The notes under the pieces: generated by a model
Told to the model about the DNA's origin: nothing
The model's input: only the letters and a program-made list of their open reading frames with translations
The model's database searches: none
Assembly: GCF_003797775.2 (NCBI RefSeq)
Contig: NZ_CP060725.1
Coordinates: 682,001 to 746,000 of the forward strand
Reading direction: 5' to 3'
Length of the DNA: 64,000 bases
From: Sphingopyxis sp. OPL5
GTDB lineage: Bacteria; Pseudomonadota; Alphaproteobacteria; Sphingomonadales; Sphingomonadaceae
Position numbers and translations under genes: made by a program
In this document: piece by piece, positions 50,237 through 61,178 of the stretch
Position numbering within the stretch: the first letter of the stretch is position 1
How the letters are laid out: every line of letters begins with the position of its first letter

Positions 50237-52677
50237 CAGCCGGCCCGCTGCGCCGCGGCGTCGAGCGCCGCCGAGGTTGCCTCGGTCAATTGCGCGACCG
50301 AAAAGGGTTTGGGAAGAAAGGACACATGATCAATATCGATCGACTGGCGCAATTGTTCCTCGGCATAGCCCGACATGAACAAAACGGGCAGGTCGGGACG
50401 CTTGGCGCGCAACGCGCGGACCATCGCCGGCCCGTCCATCGTCGGCATCATCACGTCGGTCAGGATCAGGTCGACCTTGTCCATCTGGCCGAAGCGTTCG
50501 AGCCCTTCCTCGCCCTGCGACGCGGTGACGACGGTGTAGCCGGCGCGGGTCAGCGCCCGCTCGGCGACCGCACGCACCATATCCTCGTCCTCGACGAGAA
50601 GGATCGTGCCGGTGCCCCACTGGCTCTTCTTGGGTTTGGGGGGCGGCGGCGCGACGGCGGGCGCATCCTTGTCGGCGCGATGGACCGGCAGGTAGATGGT
50701 GAAGCTCGCGCCCTCGCCCGGCCTGCTGTCGGCGAAGATGAAGCCCGCCGACTGCTTGATGATGCCATAGACGGTCGAAAGGCCGAGTCCGGTTCCCTTG
50801 CCGACATCCTTGGTGGTGAAAAAGGGTTCGAAAATCTTGGGCAGCACGTCGGCGGGAATGCCGCCGCCGGTGTCGCTGACCTTGAGCGCGCTATAATCGG
50901 CGGGCGGCATCACGTCGCTGCCCATCGCGCGCACCTCGGCGGCGGTGACCGGGTAGGTCTCCATCGTCAGCGTCCCCTGCCCCGCCATCGCATCGCGCGC
51001 ATTGACCGCAAGGTTGATGATGACCTGTTCGAGTTGCCCCGGGTCGGCACGCACCGCGCCCAGTCCGCGCCCGTGGCGCACCGACAATTGCACCGTCTCA
51101 CCGATCAGGCGTTTCAGGAGGTGCGACACCTCCGAAATAACGTCGGGCAATTGCAGAATCTGCGGGCGTAGCGTCTGTTGCCGCGAGAAGGCGAGCAACT
51201 GCCGCGTCAGGCTCGCGGCGCGATTGGCGTTGCTGCGGATCTGCTGGATATCGTCATAGTCGCTGTCGCCCGGCGTGTGGCGCATCAACATGAGGTCGCA
51301 GCTGCCGAGCACCGCGGTCAGGATGTTGTTGAAATCATGCGCCACGCCGCCCGCGAGCTGGCCGACCGCCTGCATCTTCGATGCCTGCGCGACCTGGCGC
51401 TTGAGCCGCGATTCTTCGCTCGAATCCTTGAGGCTGAGCAGCACCGCAGCCTCGCCGAGCCCGCGCACCCCGACGACGCGCATCGACACGGGCTCGTCGC
51501 CCTGCCCGGCGAGCCGGATCGACAGGTCGCCGCCGACCTGTTGTCCGCTGCTGTGGCGGCGAATCATGTCGGCGAGCGGGCCCTTGTCCTCGCTGACGAC
51601 GATATCGCCCGGGTAGCGCGGCATCTTGCTCTCGGACAATCCGGCGGCGCGCACGAAGGCGCGGTTCATATAGAGGAAGCGCCCGTCGCGATCGACCATC
51701 GCGAGGCCAAAGGGCAGAAGCGAGAGCAAGGTCTCGACATAAGTTTGCGCGGTGCCGCGATCGGCCGCGCCGACCTCCTCGTCGATCAGCGCCAGCAGCA
51801 TCGGACCATGGCTGTCGGCGGGAATCAACGGGATCTGGAGCAGGCGGACCGGCGTCGCACGTTCGCCCTCGCGCCCGAAATAGAGCGTCCCGGCATCGTC
51901 GAGCCGGAGCAGCGGCGCGACGTCGCGGCCCGCATAATGGGTCGCGTCGCTCTCCCCCAGCGCGCGCAGCAGGAAGGCGTGATTGGCAACCCGCAGTCGT
52001 CCCTCGGCGTTGACCAGCGCCGCCATGATCCCCGCCTGGCCGAGCGTGCGGCCCGCCGGGCCATCGAGATGACGGCTGATTTCGGAGACGAGATCGAGCC
52101 GTTCGACCGCCGAAAAACGCCACACCAGATAATCTTCGGACAGGCCGGTGCGGATCACCTGTGCGCGCAGGTGGAGGGTGCCGACCGTCAGGTCTTCTAC
52201 CTCGCCCTGGCCGTCGCGCCAGGCGGTGCGCCCGGCGTTCTTGAGCAATTCGGCGCCGCGTCCTTCGAGCGGCAGGCCAGGCGGGGTCACGAAGCCGCCC
52301 ATCCAGGTCGCGAACAGGTCGTTGGCGCAGACGAGTCGCCCGGCGCGGTCGGTCACCGCGATACCGACATCGTCATGATCGACCGCGGCGCGCAGCATCG
52401 TCCAGTCGGGCAACGCCGCCTCGCCGCCGACGGCCGCAGGAAAAAGCCGGCGCAGCAGGATCACCGCGCCGCCGGTAACCGCCAGCCCGGCGAGGAAACC
52501 CGCCGCCAGCACCGCGTCGCGCGTCGCCCAGAACAACAGCGCCATCGACACGATCGCCAACCCGCCGAGCAGCGCCGCGTCGAACCGCGACAGCCCGCCG
52601 GCAAGCTCCGGCGACACCCCCGGGCCTGCCCCCCTGCTGAAGTCGTTTTCAGCGGAAGGCAGGCTCGTGGTGGTCAA
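50236..52677 (-). CDS. cckA: Hybrid histidine kinase CckA
   Basis: An 813-residue kinase with two membrane helices (about 38-56 and 60-78), PAS-type domains (about 95-300 and 305-430), a histidine-kinase core with H at about 445 ([13 protein letters not shown]), the ATP lid ([26 protein letters not shown]) and a C-terminal receiver with the phosphorylatable Asp near 740 ([13 protein letters not shown]). This architecture is diagnostic of CckA, which feeds phosphate through ChpT to CtrA in the cell-cycle and motility network. The gene starts 20 bp after the M13 peptidase gene. Confidence 0.95.
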   Translation of the reverse strand: MTTTSLPSAENDFSRGAGPGVSPELAGGLSRFDAALLGGLAIVSMALLFWATRDAVLAAGFLAGLAVTGGAVILLRRLFPAAVGGEAALPDWTMLRAAVDHDDVGIAVTDRAGRLVCANDLFATWMGGFVTPPGLPLEGRGAELLKNAGRTAWRDGQGEVEDLTVGTLHLRAQVIRTGLSEDYLVWRFSAVERLDLVSEISRHLDGPAGRTLGQAGIMAALVNAEGRLRVANHAFLLRALGESDATHYAGRDVAPLLRLDDAGTLYFGREGERATPVRLLQIPLIPADSHGPMLLALIDEEVGAADRGTAQTYVETLLSLLPFGLAMVDRDGRFLYMNRAFVRAAGLSESKMPRYPGDIVVSEDKGPLADMIRRHSSGQQVGGDLSIRLAGQGDEPVSMRVVGVRGLGEAAVLLSLKDSSEESRLKRQVAQASKMQAVGQLAGGVAHDFNNILTAVLGSCDLMLMRHTPGDSDYDDIQQIRSNANRAASLTRQLLAFSRQQTLRPQILQLPDVISEVSHLLKRLIGETVQLSVRHGRGLGAVRADPGQLEQVIINLAVNARDAMAGQGTLTMETYPVTAAEVRAMGSDVMPPADYSALKVSDTGGGIPADVLPKIFEPFFTTKDVGKGTGLGLSTVYGIIKQSAGFIFADSRPGEGASFTIYLPVHRADKDAPAVAPPPPKPKKSQWGTGTILLVEDEDMVRAVAERALTRAGYTVVTASQGEEGLERFGQMDKVDLILTDVMMPTMDGPAMVRALRAKRPDLPVLFMSGYAEEQLRQSIDIDHVSFLPKPFSVAQLTEATSAALDAAAQRAG

Positions 52678-52697
52678 TGAGATGTCCCTTTAAGGCG

Positions 52698-54761
52698 TTA
52701 CCAGATGCGGACGCGGTCAGCCGGCGCCAGATACAGCTTCTGGCCTTCCTTGATCTGATAGGCCTTATACCAAGGGTCAAGGTTGCGCGAGACCCAAGTC
52801 CGCTGGATCGAGGGCGAATGCGGATCGGTGGTGATGCGCTGCGCCAGATTCTGCTCGCGATAGTTGCGCCGCCACACCTGCGCCCAGCCGAGGAAGAAGC
52901 GCTGGTCGCCGGTCAGTCCGTCGATCACCGGCGCCGGCTTGCCGCCCAGCGACTTCTGATAGGCGTCATAGGCGATCGTCAGACCCGCGAGATCGCCGAT
53001 ATTCTCGCCCAGCGTGAAGGTGCCGTCGAGATGTTCGCCGGGCAGCACTTCATAGGCGTCATATTGCGCGACCAGCGCCTTGCCGGCGGCTTCGAACGCC
53101 GCGACGTCGGCGGGGGTCCACCAGTCGGCGAGCTTGCCGGTCTCGTCATATTTCGCGCCCTGATCGTCGAAATGATGGCTGATCTCGTGCCCGATCACCG
53201 CACCGATGCCGCCATAGTTGACCGCCGCATCGGCGTGCGGGTCAAAGAAGGGCGGCTGCAGGATCGCGGCCGGGAAGACGATCTCGTTCATGCCGAAATT
53301 GGCGTAGGCGTTGACCTCCATCGGGGTCATCCCCCATTCCCAGCGACGGATCGGACCGCCGAGGCGGCTCACATTGTCGTCATGCGCGAACTGGTTCGAC
53401 CGCAACGCATTGCCGAATAGGTCGTCGGCCTTGATCTCGAGCTTGCCATAATCCTTCCACCGGTCGGGATAGCCGATCTTGGTGGTGAAATTCGCAAGCT
53501 TCTTCTTCGCCTTCACCTTGGTTTCGGGCTGCATCCATTCGAGGTTGCCGATGCGGGTGTCGAGCGCGGCGAGCACATTCTTGACCAGCCCGTCCATCGC
53601 CGCCTTGGTTTCGGGCGGGAAATATTTCGCGACATAATCCTGCCCGACGGCCTCGCCCATATTGTTGGTGGTGAAATCGACCGCGCGCTTCCAGCGCTCC
53701 TGCATCTGCGGCGTGCCCGACAGCGCGGTGCCATAGAAGGAGAAGGCTTCCTTGGCGACGGCATCGGGCAGCACACCCGAGAAGGCGTCGAGGCTGCGCA
53801 CGATCAGCGCGTCGCGGATCACGCCGATCGGCGCGTCGGCGAGCAGCTTGGCCTCGCCGGTGAAGGCGGTCGGCTGCGCCACGATCAGCGAGGTTTCGTT
53901 GATGCCGATGCCCTTGACGAAGGCCGCCCAGTCGAAGCCGGGAGCCGCCTGGGTCAGTTCACCTATCGTCATCTTGTTATAGGTCTTGGTCGCGTCGCTG
54001 CTGTCGTTCTTGTCCCAATGGACCGTCGCGACCTGCTTTTCGAAGTCATAGATCGCCTGCGCGCGCGCCGCGGCGTTGGTTTCGCCCGCCAGCAGCAGCA
54101 CATTTTCCAGATGCTTGAGGTACGCCGCCTGCAGCTTGGCGTTACGCTCGCCGTCCTTCAGATAGAAGTCGCGGTCGGGCATGCCGATGCCGCCCTGGAA
54201 CACCGAATAGATATAGACGTCGGGGTTCTTGTCGTCCTGCCCGACATAGCCGCCGAAGAAATGCTGGACGCCGCTGCGGTCGGCTTCGGCGAGCAGCTTG
54301 GCGAGGCCGGCCTTGTCGACGGCGCGAATCTTGGTCAGCCAGGGCTGGATCGGCGCCAGGCCCTTGGCCTCGACCGCCGCACCGTCGAGATAGGAGGCGT
54401 AAGCGCGGCCGATCATGCTGTTCGGGTCGCTCTTCGCCACGTCGAGGATTTCGCGGGTGCGCGCCTGCGACAGGTCGGCGAGCGCGGTGAACATGCCGTA
54501 ATTGGACTTGTCATCGGGGATGAGGGTCTTCTTGGCCCAGGCGCCATTGGCATAGGCATAGAAATCGTCGCCCGGCTGGACGCTCTTGTCCATGCCGGTC
54601 GCGTCGAAACCGAAATCGCCGATCTCGGGCTTGGCTGCGGGTTTCGCGGCGGCCTCGGTCGTCGCCGCCTTTTCCTTGGCGATGGCGGGCACGGCGGCAA
54701 AGAGCAGGGCGCCAAGCGCCGCGGTCGCCAGAAGGCGAGGATGCTGTGTCGGACGAGTCAT
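52698..54761 (-). CDS. Secreted M13-family zinc metallopeptidase
   Basis: A 687-residue neprilysin-type peptidase with a signal peptide (about 1-28). The zinc site is GHEISHHFDD (HExxH) with the third ligand in ENIGDLAGLTIAYDA. VNAYANFGMNEIVFPAAIL is the conserved substrate-pocket region. The usual C-terminal Cys-x-x-Trp is replaced by RVRIW, so a disulfide seen in many homologues is missing. It likely degrades small peptides in the periplasm. Confidence 0.95.
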   Translation of the reverse strand: MTRPTQHPRLLATAALGALLFAAVPAIAKEKAATTEAAAKPAAKPEIGDFGFDATGMDKSVQPGDDFYAYANGAWAKKTLIPDDKSNYGMFTALADLSQARTREILDVAKSDPNSMIGRAYASYLDGAAVEAKGLAPIQPWLTKIRAVDKAGLAKLLAEADRSGVQHFFGGYVGQDDKNPDVYIYSVFQGGIGMPDRDFYLKDGERNAKLQAAYLKHLENVLLLAGETNAAARAQAIYDFEKQVATVHWDKNDSSDATKTYNKMTIGELTQAAPGFDWAAFVKGIGINETSLIVAQPTAFTGEAKLLADAPIGVIRDALIVRSLDAFSGVLPDAVAKEAFSFYGTALSGTPQMQERWKRAVDFTTNNMGEAVGQDYVAKYFPPETKAAMDGLVKNVLAALDTRIGNLEWMQPETKVKAKKKLANFTTKIGYPDRWKDYGKLEIKADDLFGNALRSNQFAHDDNVSRLGGPIRRWEWGMTPMEVNAYANFGMNEIVFPAAILQPPFFDPHADAAVNYGGIGAVIGHEISHHFDDQGAKYDETGKLADWWTPADVAAFEAAGKALVAQYDAYEVLPGEHLDGTFTLGENIGDLAGLTIAYDAYQKSLGGKPAPVIDGLTGDQRFFLGWAQVWRRNYREQNLAQRITTDPHSPSIQRTWVSRNLDPWYKAYQIKEGQKLYLAPADRVRIW

Positions 54762-54845
54762 GATATTCCCCAGTGGTATATGGCTCCGCGATGCATGCGG
54801 GGCGATCTTGCGATGGGAAAATCTATACGCCGCCGCGCGGGCGGT

Positions 54846-55475
54846 TCAACCGACCACCGTGTCGCTCGTCGATGCCTCAAGTCGTTTGTCGCGCGCGCGG
54901 CTGATCTTGCGGCGCCAGCGGAGGCGAATCCAATTGTCCCAGATCACCGACGCGAGCACATAGCCAACGACCGCCGACACTGCCGAGATCACGAACAACC
55001 CCGCCAGTCCGCCGAGCAGCGCGGTGCCGGCATTCGCGGTGAACCAGTCCCACCATTCGACGAGCGAGGCACCCTCATCATAGAGAATGTAGAGGTTCGA
55101 GACATTGGTGTGCAGCCCGAACAGGAAGCTGCCGAGCCACACCGACGCCGCGAGGATCAGCGGCGTGGTCACCGGGTTGGACAGGAAAGTCATCGCAGCG
55201 CCGATCGGGATATTGGCGCGAAAGGGCAGCGCGAGCAGCGCGACGCCAAGGATCTGGACGCCGGGGATGAGGAAGAAGATACCGACGAACAGCCCGAGCG
55301 CGGTGCCGCGCCGCACCGACGTCCGCGTGAAGCGCCACAAATGGCTGTGCGCGACGCGGTGCGCGAACGGCTTGATGAAGCGGCTTTCCAGCAACTCCTC
55401 GCGCGAGGGCGAGTTGCGGCGGATCCAGTTCATCACTGCCGCCTTGTCGCGCACCTTTTTCTCCGGCCCGCTCAT
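54846..55475 (-). CDS. DUF2062 membrane protein
   Basis: A 209-residue protein with the DUF2062 pattern: charged N-terminal tail, then [40 protein letters not shown] (conserved NP-x-T) and two to three membrane helices. Its role is unknown. The start overlaps the smpB stop by 4 bp, and 84 bp separate it from the M13 peptidase gene downstream. Confidence 0.92.
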   Translation of the reverse strand: MSGPEKKVRDKAAVMNWIRRNSPSREELLESRFIKPFAHRVAHSHLWRFTRTSVRRGTALGLFVGIFFLIPGVQILGVALLALPFRANIPIGAAMTFLSNPVTTPLILAASVWLGSFLFGLHTNVSNLYILYDEGASLVEWWDWFTANAGTALLGGLAGLFVISAVSAVVGYVLASVIWDNWIRLRWRRKISRARDKRLEASTSDTVVG

Positions 55476-55957
55476 CCGCGGTCCTTCATCAGGCGCTGCT
55501 TGTCGCGCTTCCAGTCGCGTTCCTTGATCGATTCGCGCTTGTCATGCGCCTTCTTGCCCTTGGCGAGCGCGAGTTCGACCTTGGCGCGGCCGCGGCTGTT
55601 GAAATAGACCGAGAGCGGCACGAGCGTCATGCCCTGCCGCGCGACGCCGGCGTGCATCTTGTTGACCTCGCGCCAGTTGAGCAACAGCTTGCGCGGCCTT
55701 TTCGGTTCATGGTTCAACCGGTTGCCGTGGCTATATTCGGGAATGTTGGCGTTGATCAGCCACACTTCACCGCCTTTTACCTCGGCGTAGCTTTCGGCGA
55801 TCGTGCCCTCGCCGAAGCGCAGCGCCTTGACCTCCGTCCCCTGCAGCGCGATTCCCGCCTCGAACACCTGCTCGATGGCAAAGTCGAAGCGTGCGCGCCG
55901 GTTCTCGGCGACGATCTTTTTCTTGTCGAATTCGGCGGCAGACTGCGGGCGGGCCAT
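55472..55957 (-). CDS. smpB: SsrA-binding protein SmpB
   Basis: A 161-residue OB-fold protein. The N-terminus ([23 protein letters not shown]) and C-terminal basic tail ([20 protein letters not shown]) are standard. It binds tmRNA and brings it to stalled ribosomes. It lies just after dapA (7 bp) on the same strand; tmRNA itself is not in the window. Confidence 0.98.
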   Translation of the reverse strand: MARPQSAAEFDKKKIVAENRRARFDFAIEQVFEAGIALQGTEVKALRFGEGTIAESYAEVKGGEVWLINANIPEYSHGNRLNHEPKRPRKLLLNWREVNKMHAGVARQGMTLVPLSVYFNSRGRAKVELALAKGKKAHDKRESIKERDWKRDKQRLMKDRG

Positions 55958-55964
55958 TTTGAAC

Positions 55965-56840
55965 CTAGATCACTCCAGCCGCGGACAATGCGGCATCGAC
56001 GGCCTTGCACGATGCATCGGACGCCGGGATGATAGGTAGGCGCACTTCGGGCGAAAACCAGTCGTGGAGGCGCGACAGCGCATATTTTGCCGGCGCGGGC
56101 GAGCTGTCGCTGAACATCGCCCGGTGCAGATCGAACAAGCGGTCGTGCAGCGCCAGCGCCTTGGCCCAGTCGCCCGCGGCGCAGGCGGCGGCGAACTCGG
56201 CACACAGGCGCGGCGCGACATTGGCGGTGACCGAGATGCAGCCGACGCCGCCCATCGCGGCGTGCGGCAGCCATAGATCGTCGTTGCCGCTGAGCTGGCA
56301 GAAATCCTTGCCCGCCCCCGCCCGGTGCATCGTCACGCGGGCGAGGTCGCCGCTGGCATCCTTGACCGCGACGATGCTGGGAATTTCGGCGAGCTTGTTC
56401 ATCGTCTCGGCGCCGATGTCGGCGACGGTGCGGCCGGGAACGTTATAGACGACGATCGGCAGGTCGCTCGCATCGGCGAGCGCTTGATAATGGGCGAGGA
56501 TGCCCGCCTGGCTCGGCTTGTTGTAATAGGGCGCGACGATCAGCGCCGCGGCGGCGCCTGCGGCCTGCGCATGGCGCATGTGGCGGATCGCGGTGGCGGT
56601 GTCGTTCGACCCGCAGCCGGCGATCACCGGTACGCGGCCCGCAGCGGCATCGAGGCAGCAATCGATGACCTGATAATGTTCTTCGAAACCGAGTGTCGGA
56701 CTTTCGCCCGTCGTCCCGCACGGCACCAGCGCGCTCGTCCCCTCGCCGATCTGCCAGTCGACCAGCCGCGCGAACGCCGGAGCGTCGAACGCCCCGTCGC
56801 GAAACGGCGTCACCAAGGCGGGAATCGAACCCGAAAACAT
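55965..56840 (-). CDS. dapA: 4-hydroxy-tetrahydrodipicolinate synthase
   Basis: A 291-residue TIM-barrel aldolase. The Schiff-base lysine is K160 (VAVKDASGD), the acid-base tyrosine is Y132 (VYNVPGRT) and the T-T pair lies in [10 protein letters not shown]. It condenses pyruvate with aspartate semialdehyde to start lysine and diaminopimelate synthesis. It is divergent from the lytic transglycosylase gene with 101 bp between them. Confidence 0.97.
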   Translation of the reverse strand: MFSGSIPALVTPFRDGAFDAPAFARLVDWQIGEGTSALVPCGTTGESPTLGFEEHYQVIDCCLDAAAGRVPVIAGCGSNDTATAIRHMRHAQAAGAAAALIVAPYYNKPSQAGILAHYQALADASDLPIVVYNVPGRTVADIGAETMNKLAEIPSIVAVKDASGDLARVTMHRAGAGKDFCQLSGNDDLWLPHAAMGGVGCISVTANVAPRLCAEFAAACAAGDWAKALALHDRLFDLHRAMFSDSSPAPAKYALSRLHDWFSPEVRLPIIPASDASCKAVDAALSAAGVI

Positions 56841-56941
56841 GCCGGACTCCTTTACAAAAACGGCGCCGCGACCGATAGCTGGCCAAAGCGCGCCCGCTCA
56901 TGGACGCCTATTCAGCGCCCCGCAAGGAGTTTGCCACTAGC

Positions 56942-58975
56942 ATGGCCCTTATGAATTCGCTGCTACCCGTTTCCCGCCTCGCGCTCGCCGCGGCCCTCTT
57001 TCTTCCCACCATCGCGCACGCCAGCGAGCTCACCCCCGAACAAATGGCCTGGTACCGGGCGCAGATGGGGCTCGCCACGGCGTCGGCGTCGCCACCGGTC
57101 AGCACCAACTCGGTCGGCGATGCGGTGATGGAATGGCGGCGGCTGACCGCCAACAGCGGCGCCTCGTTCGACCAGCTGTCGCGCTTCCTGCTCGCCAACA
57201 AGGGCTGGCCCGATTCCGACAAGATGCGCGCGCGCGCCGAAAAGGCGATCGCGATCGACAGTTATGATCCCGCGCGCACCCTCGCCTATTTCCAGACCTA
57301 TCCGCCGCAGACCGCGAGCGGCCATTTGCGTTACGCGCTCGCTCTCAACGCCTCGGGCCGCCGCGACGAAGCCAATGCCGCGGTGCGCCGCGCCTGGACC
57401 GGCGGCACGCTCGACGAGGTCGAGACGAGCCGCGCGCTGTCCTTCTTCCCCGGCGCGCTGACGCTGGCCGACCATGACGCGCGCATGGACCGCCTGCTGT
57501 GGTCGGGCGCGACCGGCGCCGCGAGCCGCCAGCTGGCTTTCGTCTCTCCCGACCGGCGCGCGATCTTTGCCGCGCGGCTCGCGATGCGCAGCAATGCCGT
57601 CGACGCCGCGCTGCAAGCCGCCGCGGTCGAAAGCGCCAACCCGGCGCTGACCCGGAGCGATGCGGGCTATATCACCGACAAGGCGACTTGGCTGCGCAAG
57701 GCGAACCGCGTCGTCGAGGCGCGCGCGCTGCTCGCGGCGCCGCGCACGCTGACCCGTGCGCCGACCGATGCCGAGGAATGGCTCGAAACCCTGCTCACCA
57801 ATGCGCGCGCAGCCGACAGCGCAGGCGACAAGCTCACCGCCTACAACATCGCGCGCCAGCTCAGCGACACCTTCCCGCCGGGCACCGTCGTCCGCGAAAC
57901 CCCGCTCAGCGTTCGCGACGATTTTACGTCGCTTGCGTGGCTCGCGGGCCAACTTGCCTTCAGGGATTTGCGGCGCCCGGCCGAAGCCGTGCAGTTGTAC
58001 CGCACCTATGGCGAGGCGGCGCGGTCGGCGCAGACGCGGACCAAGGGCTTCTACTGGGCCGGGCGCGCCGCGCTCGCGGCGGGCGACAGCGCCACGGCCA
58101 ACGCCCATTTCGCCGATGCCGCGCAGCATTATGACCAATATTACGGCCAGTTGTCACTCGAGCGGCTGAGCCGGCCGCAGCCGCGCCCTGTGCCCGTGCC
58201 GTCGATCCAGATCAGCCAGGCCGAAAAGGCCGCGTTCGAGGACGACCGCCTCGTTCGCGCCGCCCGGGCGCTCGGCGAGATCGGCGCGTGGCGCGAACAG
58301 TCGCTGTTCCTGCGCGCGCTCGCCAACCGTGCGACAACGCCGTCCGACCATGTCCTCGCCGGCCAGCTGGCGTCGTCGATCGGGCGCCTCGACCTTGGCG
58401 TGATGATCGGCCGCAGCGCGCAGGCGAACAGCCTCGACGCGGTCGAGGTGTCGGGCTTCCCGACCGTTCGCGTTCCTGCGGGCCATGAGGGCAACTGGAC
58501 CTTCATCCACGCGATCACGCGGCAGGAAAGCCAGTTCGACCGGCAAGCGATCAGCCACGCCGGGGCGCGCGGGATGATGCAGCTGATGCCGGGCACGGCG
58601 CGCGAGGTAGCGGGCAAGCTCGGCCTGAACTACGACGCCGGGTCGCTGACCGTCGATACCAATTACAACATGACTTTGGGGTCGACCTATTTCCAGCAGA
58701 TGCTCAGCTATTTCGGCGGCAGCTATCCGCTCGCGGTCGCGGCGTACAATGCCGGGCCGGGCAATGTGAACAAATGGCTGCGCGCCAACGGCGACCCGCG
58801 CGGAGGCGGAATCGAGATGGTCGACTGGATCGAGGCGATCCCGATTTTCGAGACGCGCAACTATGTCCAGCGGGTGCTCGAAAATGCCGTCGTCTATGAC
58901 ACGCTGCGCGACGGCAACCGCGCACTGCCGAACGCGCCGCTGAGCTTCTATCTCGGCAAGCGCACCCCCGGCTGA
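56942..58975 (+). CDS. Soluble lytic murein transglycosylase
   Basis: A 677-residue periplasmic enzyme with an N-terminal signal peptide (to about residue 25, IAHA-SE), an all-helical alpha-superhelical U domain, and a C-terminal SLT domain. The catalytic glutamate is in TRQESQFDRQAISHAGARG, with MQLMPGTAREVAG and AAYNAGPGNVNKWL as the other motifs. It cleaves glycan strands to 1,6-anhydromuropeptides. I start at 56942; ATG codons at 56900 and 56951 are alternatives, and AAGGAG lies at 56924-56929. Confidence 0.95.
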   Translation: MALMNSLLPVSRLALAAALFLPTIAHASELTPEQMAWYRAQMGLATASASPPVSTNSVGDAVMEWRRLTANSGASFDQLSRFLLANKGWPDSDKMRARAEKAIAIDSYDPARTLAYFQTYPPQTASGHLRYALALNASGRRDEANAAVRRAWTGGTLDEVETSRALSFFPGALTLADHDARMDRLLWSGATGAASRQLAFVSPDRRAIFAARLAMRSNAVDAALQAAAVESANPALTRSDAGYITDKATWLRKANRVVEARALLAAPRTLTRAPTDAEEWLETLLTNARAADSAGDKLTAYNIARQLSDTFPPGTVVRETPLSVRDDFTSLAWLAGQLAFRDLRRPAEAVQLYRTYGEAARSAQTRTKGFYWAGRAALAAGDSATANAHFADAAQHYDQYYGQLSLERLSRPQPRPVPVPSIQISQAEKAAFEDDRLVRAARALGEIGAWREQSLFLRALANRATTPSDHVLAGQLASSIGRLDLGVMIGRSAQANSLDAVEVSGFPTVRVPAGHEGNWTFIHAITRQESQFDRQAISHAGARGMMQLMPGTAREVAGKLGLNYDAGSLTVDTNYNMTLGSTYFQQMLSYFGGSYPLAVAAYNAGPGNVNKWLRANGDPRGGGIEMVDWIEAIPIFETRNYVQRVLENAVVYDTLRDGNRALPNAPLSFYLGKRTPG

Positions 58976-58981
58976 TCGTCC

Positions 58982-59464
58982 ATGGCGGGGGACAAGGCGA
59001 ACATCATCAGCCCGGCGGGCTTCGCCGCGCTGCGCGCCGAATATGACGCGCTGCTCGGCGGCGAACGCCCGAAGCTGGTCGAGGTGATCAGCTGGGCGGC
59101 GGGCAATGGCGACCGCAGCGAGAATGGCGATTATATCTATGGCAGCAAACGGCTGCGCGAGATCGACCGACGGCTGTCCTTCCTGGCCCGCCGGATGAAG
59201 GCGGCGCGCGTCGTCGATCCGGCGGAACAGCCCGACAAGAGCCGCATCTGGTTCGGCGCCACCGCCGAACTCGCCGACGACGACGATGCGCGGCGCACCG
59301 TGACGCTGGTCGGCGACGACGAGGCCGAGGCGGGCGACGGCCGGATCGGCTGGAACAGCCCCCTCGCCCGTGCGCTGCGCGGCGCGGCCGTCGGCGATTT
59401 GCGCACCGTGCAATTGCCGGCGGGACCCAAGGAATGGGAAATCATCGCCGTCCGCTATCCCTGA
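58982..59464 (+). CDS. greB: Transcript cleavage factor GreB
   Basis: A 160-residue protein with an N-terminal coiled coil carrying acidic tips (DRSENGDYIYGSKRLREIDR) and a C-terminal FKBP-like domain. The YIYGSKRLREIDRRLSFLARR sequence is closer to GreB than to GreA. It binds the RNA polymerase secondary channel and stimulates cleavage of backtracked RNA. It starts 6 bp after the lytic transglycosylase gene and converges on the caspase-like gene. Confidence 0.93.
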   Translation: MAGDKANIISPAGFAALRAEYDALLGGERPKLVEVISWAAGNGDRSENGDYIYGSKRLREIDRRLSFLARRMKAARVVDPAEQPDKSRIWFGATAELADDDDARRTVTLVGDDEAEAGDGRIGWNSPLARALRGAAVGDLRTVQLPAGPKEWEIIAVRYP

Positions 59465-59471
59465 CGGCGCG

Positions 59472-61178
59472 TCATTCCCCGACTCCGGCGATCAGGTCGC
59501 GCTGGTCCTTCCTGAGTTCGGGAAGGTCGCGCGCCAGCTTGGCCCAGAAGGCCGCCTCCTTCGCGTCGACCGGCACACCGTCGCCCTTCGCATAGGCGTC
59601 GGCGAGAATGGCGCGCGAGCCGGCGAAGCCCGCGCGGGCACCGACACCGCAATCCTCGATCGCGTCCTTTCGCGTCTTGTCGGCGAAATGCGCCTCGCAC
59701 AGCCAGTGATTGCCCTCGGGATTGCCGCCGTCGGCGAGCGCGCGCAGTCGGGCCATGTTCGCGGTGCGCGTGTCGGGAAAATAGGTAAGCGCGAAAATCG
59801 CCGCCGGATGCCCTTTCGCCGCGGCTTCGGCGTACAGCGCCTGCGACCGGACGAAATCGGCGGGGCCGAAGGTGCCCACCGCGAGACGATAGGCCAGATG
59901 CGTCTTCGCCTTGGAAAATCCGGCATCCGACGAGGCGAGATAGAGGTCGTAGGCGCGCTTTACATCGTCCGGCGACGGATCATTCTCGAGTAGCAGATAG
60001 GCCAGTTCCTGCTGCCCGGCCGGGAACCCCTGCGCCGCCGATTGTTCGAGGTAGGCGCGGGCGCGCGGCAGGTCCTTCTTCACCCCGACGCCCAGCGAGA
60101 ACATATAGCCCGCGAGATGCTGGGCGAGCGGGTGGCCACCGTCGGCGAGCGCGACCAGTTGGGCGGCGGGATGGCGTGCCAGCACGTCGGCGACGAGTAT
60201 CGGTTCGTCCTCGATCGCCAGCCGGTCGAGCGAAATGTCCGCGAGCGGATCGGCCGCCGGTTTCGCCGGCCCCCGCGTTGCGCCCGCAGGCGGTGCCGCC
60301 GCCGTGACTGGCAACGCCGCGGCGGCGGCGCGCGCCTGCGGGACCTCGACCGGCGCGACGAGATAATAATCGTCGAACCAGCTGCCATAGTGAAAGGGCT
60401 GCTGCGGCCCGAGCTGCATGCCGAAGGTCGCCTTGTAGACGTCGCGCGACACGATCTTGAAATAGTCCGAAATTTCGAGCCCCGGGATTGCCAGCTGGTG
60501 CACCACGGCGGCGGCGAAGGGGCTGACCGGCGAGCCGACCGGTGCAAAATCGAGCGCGGGGCGGCCTTTCGCGGTCGAATAGAAGACGGCACCCTGCCCG
60601 ATGTCGAGCAGACCGAGCGGCGCCGACCCCGCCACCCCCGCCGCTACATCGACATCCTCGACCCGCACCACGGGTTCGGTGGTGCGGCAGGCGTCAACGA
60701 ACAACAGGGTGAAGGCGCCTTTGGGAACGACATGCTTCACCAGCGCCTCGATCGACAAATAGCGTTTTTCGACATCGGCGCGGCGCGTCGCTGGCGGCGC
60801 GTCCATCGGCACCAGCCAGTTGCGCCCGCCATATTCGAAGCCATGTCCGGCATAATAGATCAGCACCGATTTGGCGCCCCTGGCCTCGGCGGCAAAATCG
60901 TCGAGCGCCTTGTCGAGCGCCGCCTTGTCGGCGTTGCGGACGATCCGCGGCGCCATGCCGGCGCGTTCGAAGGCCTCGCAGACATAGTCGATGTCGTTGA
61001 CCGCGTTCTTCAGCGACGGCCATTCGAAGTCATTATAGGCGCTGTTGCCGATGAGCAGCGCCACCCGCTCGCCCTTGAGCGGCGCGGTGCCGCAGGATTG
61101 CGCCGCAGCCGCCGGCGCGAGGCCGCCCAGCGCGAGAAGTCCGGCGACGAGCGCGATGATCCGCCTGACCTGTTTCAT
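59472..61178 (-). CDS. Secreted caspase-like (orthocaspase) protein with SEL1 repeats
   Basis: A 568-residue protein. A signal peptide (1-26, AAAA-QS) precedes a peptidase C14 domain: KGERVALLIGNSAYND, catalytic H112 (YYAGHGFEYGG) and C164 (LLFVDACRTTEP). The histidine-cysteine dyad is intact. An Ala/Pro linker leads to SEL1-type TPR-like repeats over the last 200 residues (YMFSLGVGVKKDLPRARAYL, ELAYLLLENDPSPDD). Such proteins cleave after Arg or Lys in known cases. The ATG at 61178 follows AGGGGGCAG; an upstream start gives an unlikely leader. It may act in envelope proteolysis or regulated death, but that is inference. Confidence 0.9.
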   Translation of the reverse strand: MKQVRRIIALVAGLLALGGLAPAAAAQSCGTAPLKGERVALLIGNSAYNDFEWPSLKNAVNDIDYVCEAFERAGMAPRIVRNADKAALDKALDDFAAEARGAKSVLIYYAGHGFEYGGRNWLVPMDAPPATRRADVEKRYLSIEALVKHVVPKGAFTLLFVDACRTTEPVVRVEDVDVAAGVAGSAPLGLLDIGQGAVFYSTAKGRPALDFAPVGSPVSPFAAAVVHQLAIPGLEISDYFKIVSRDVYKATFGMQLGPQQPFHYGSWFDDYYLVAPVEVPQARAAAAALPVTAAAPPAGATRGPAKPAADPLADISLDRLAIEDEPILVADVLARHPAAQLVALADGGHPLAQHLAGYMFSLGVGVKKDLPRARAYLEQSAAQGFPAGQQELAYLLLENDPSPDDVKRAYDLYLASSDAGFSKAKTHLAYRLAVGTFGPADFVRSQALYAEAAAKGHPAAIFALTYFPDTRTANMARLRALADGGNPEGNHWLCEAHFADKTRKDAIEDCGVGARAGFAGSRAILADAYAKGDGVPVDAKEAAFWAKLARDLPELRKDQRDLIAGVGE

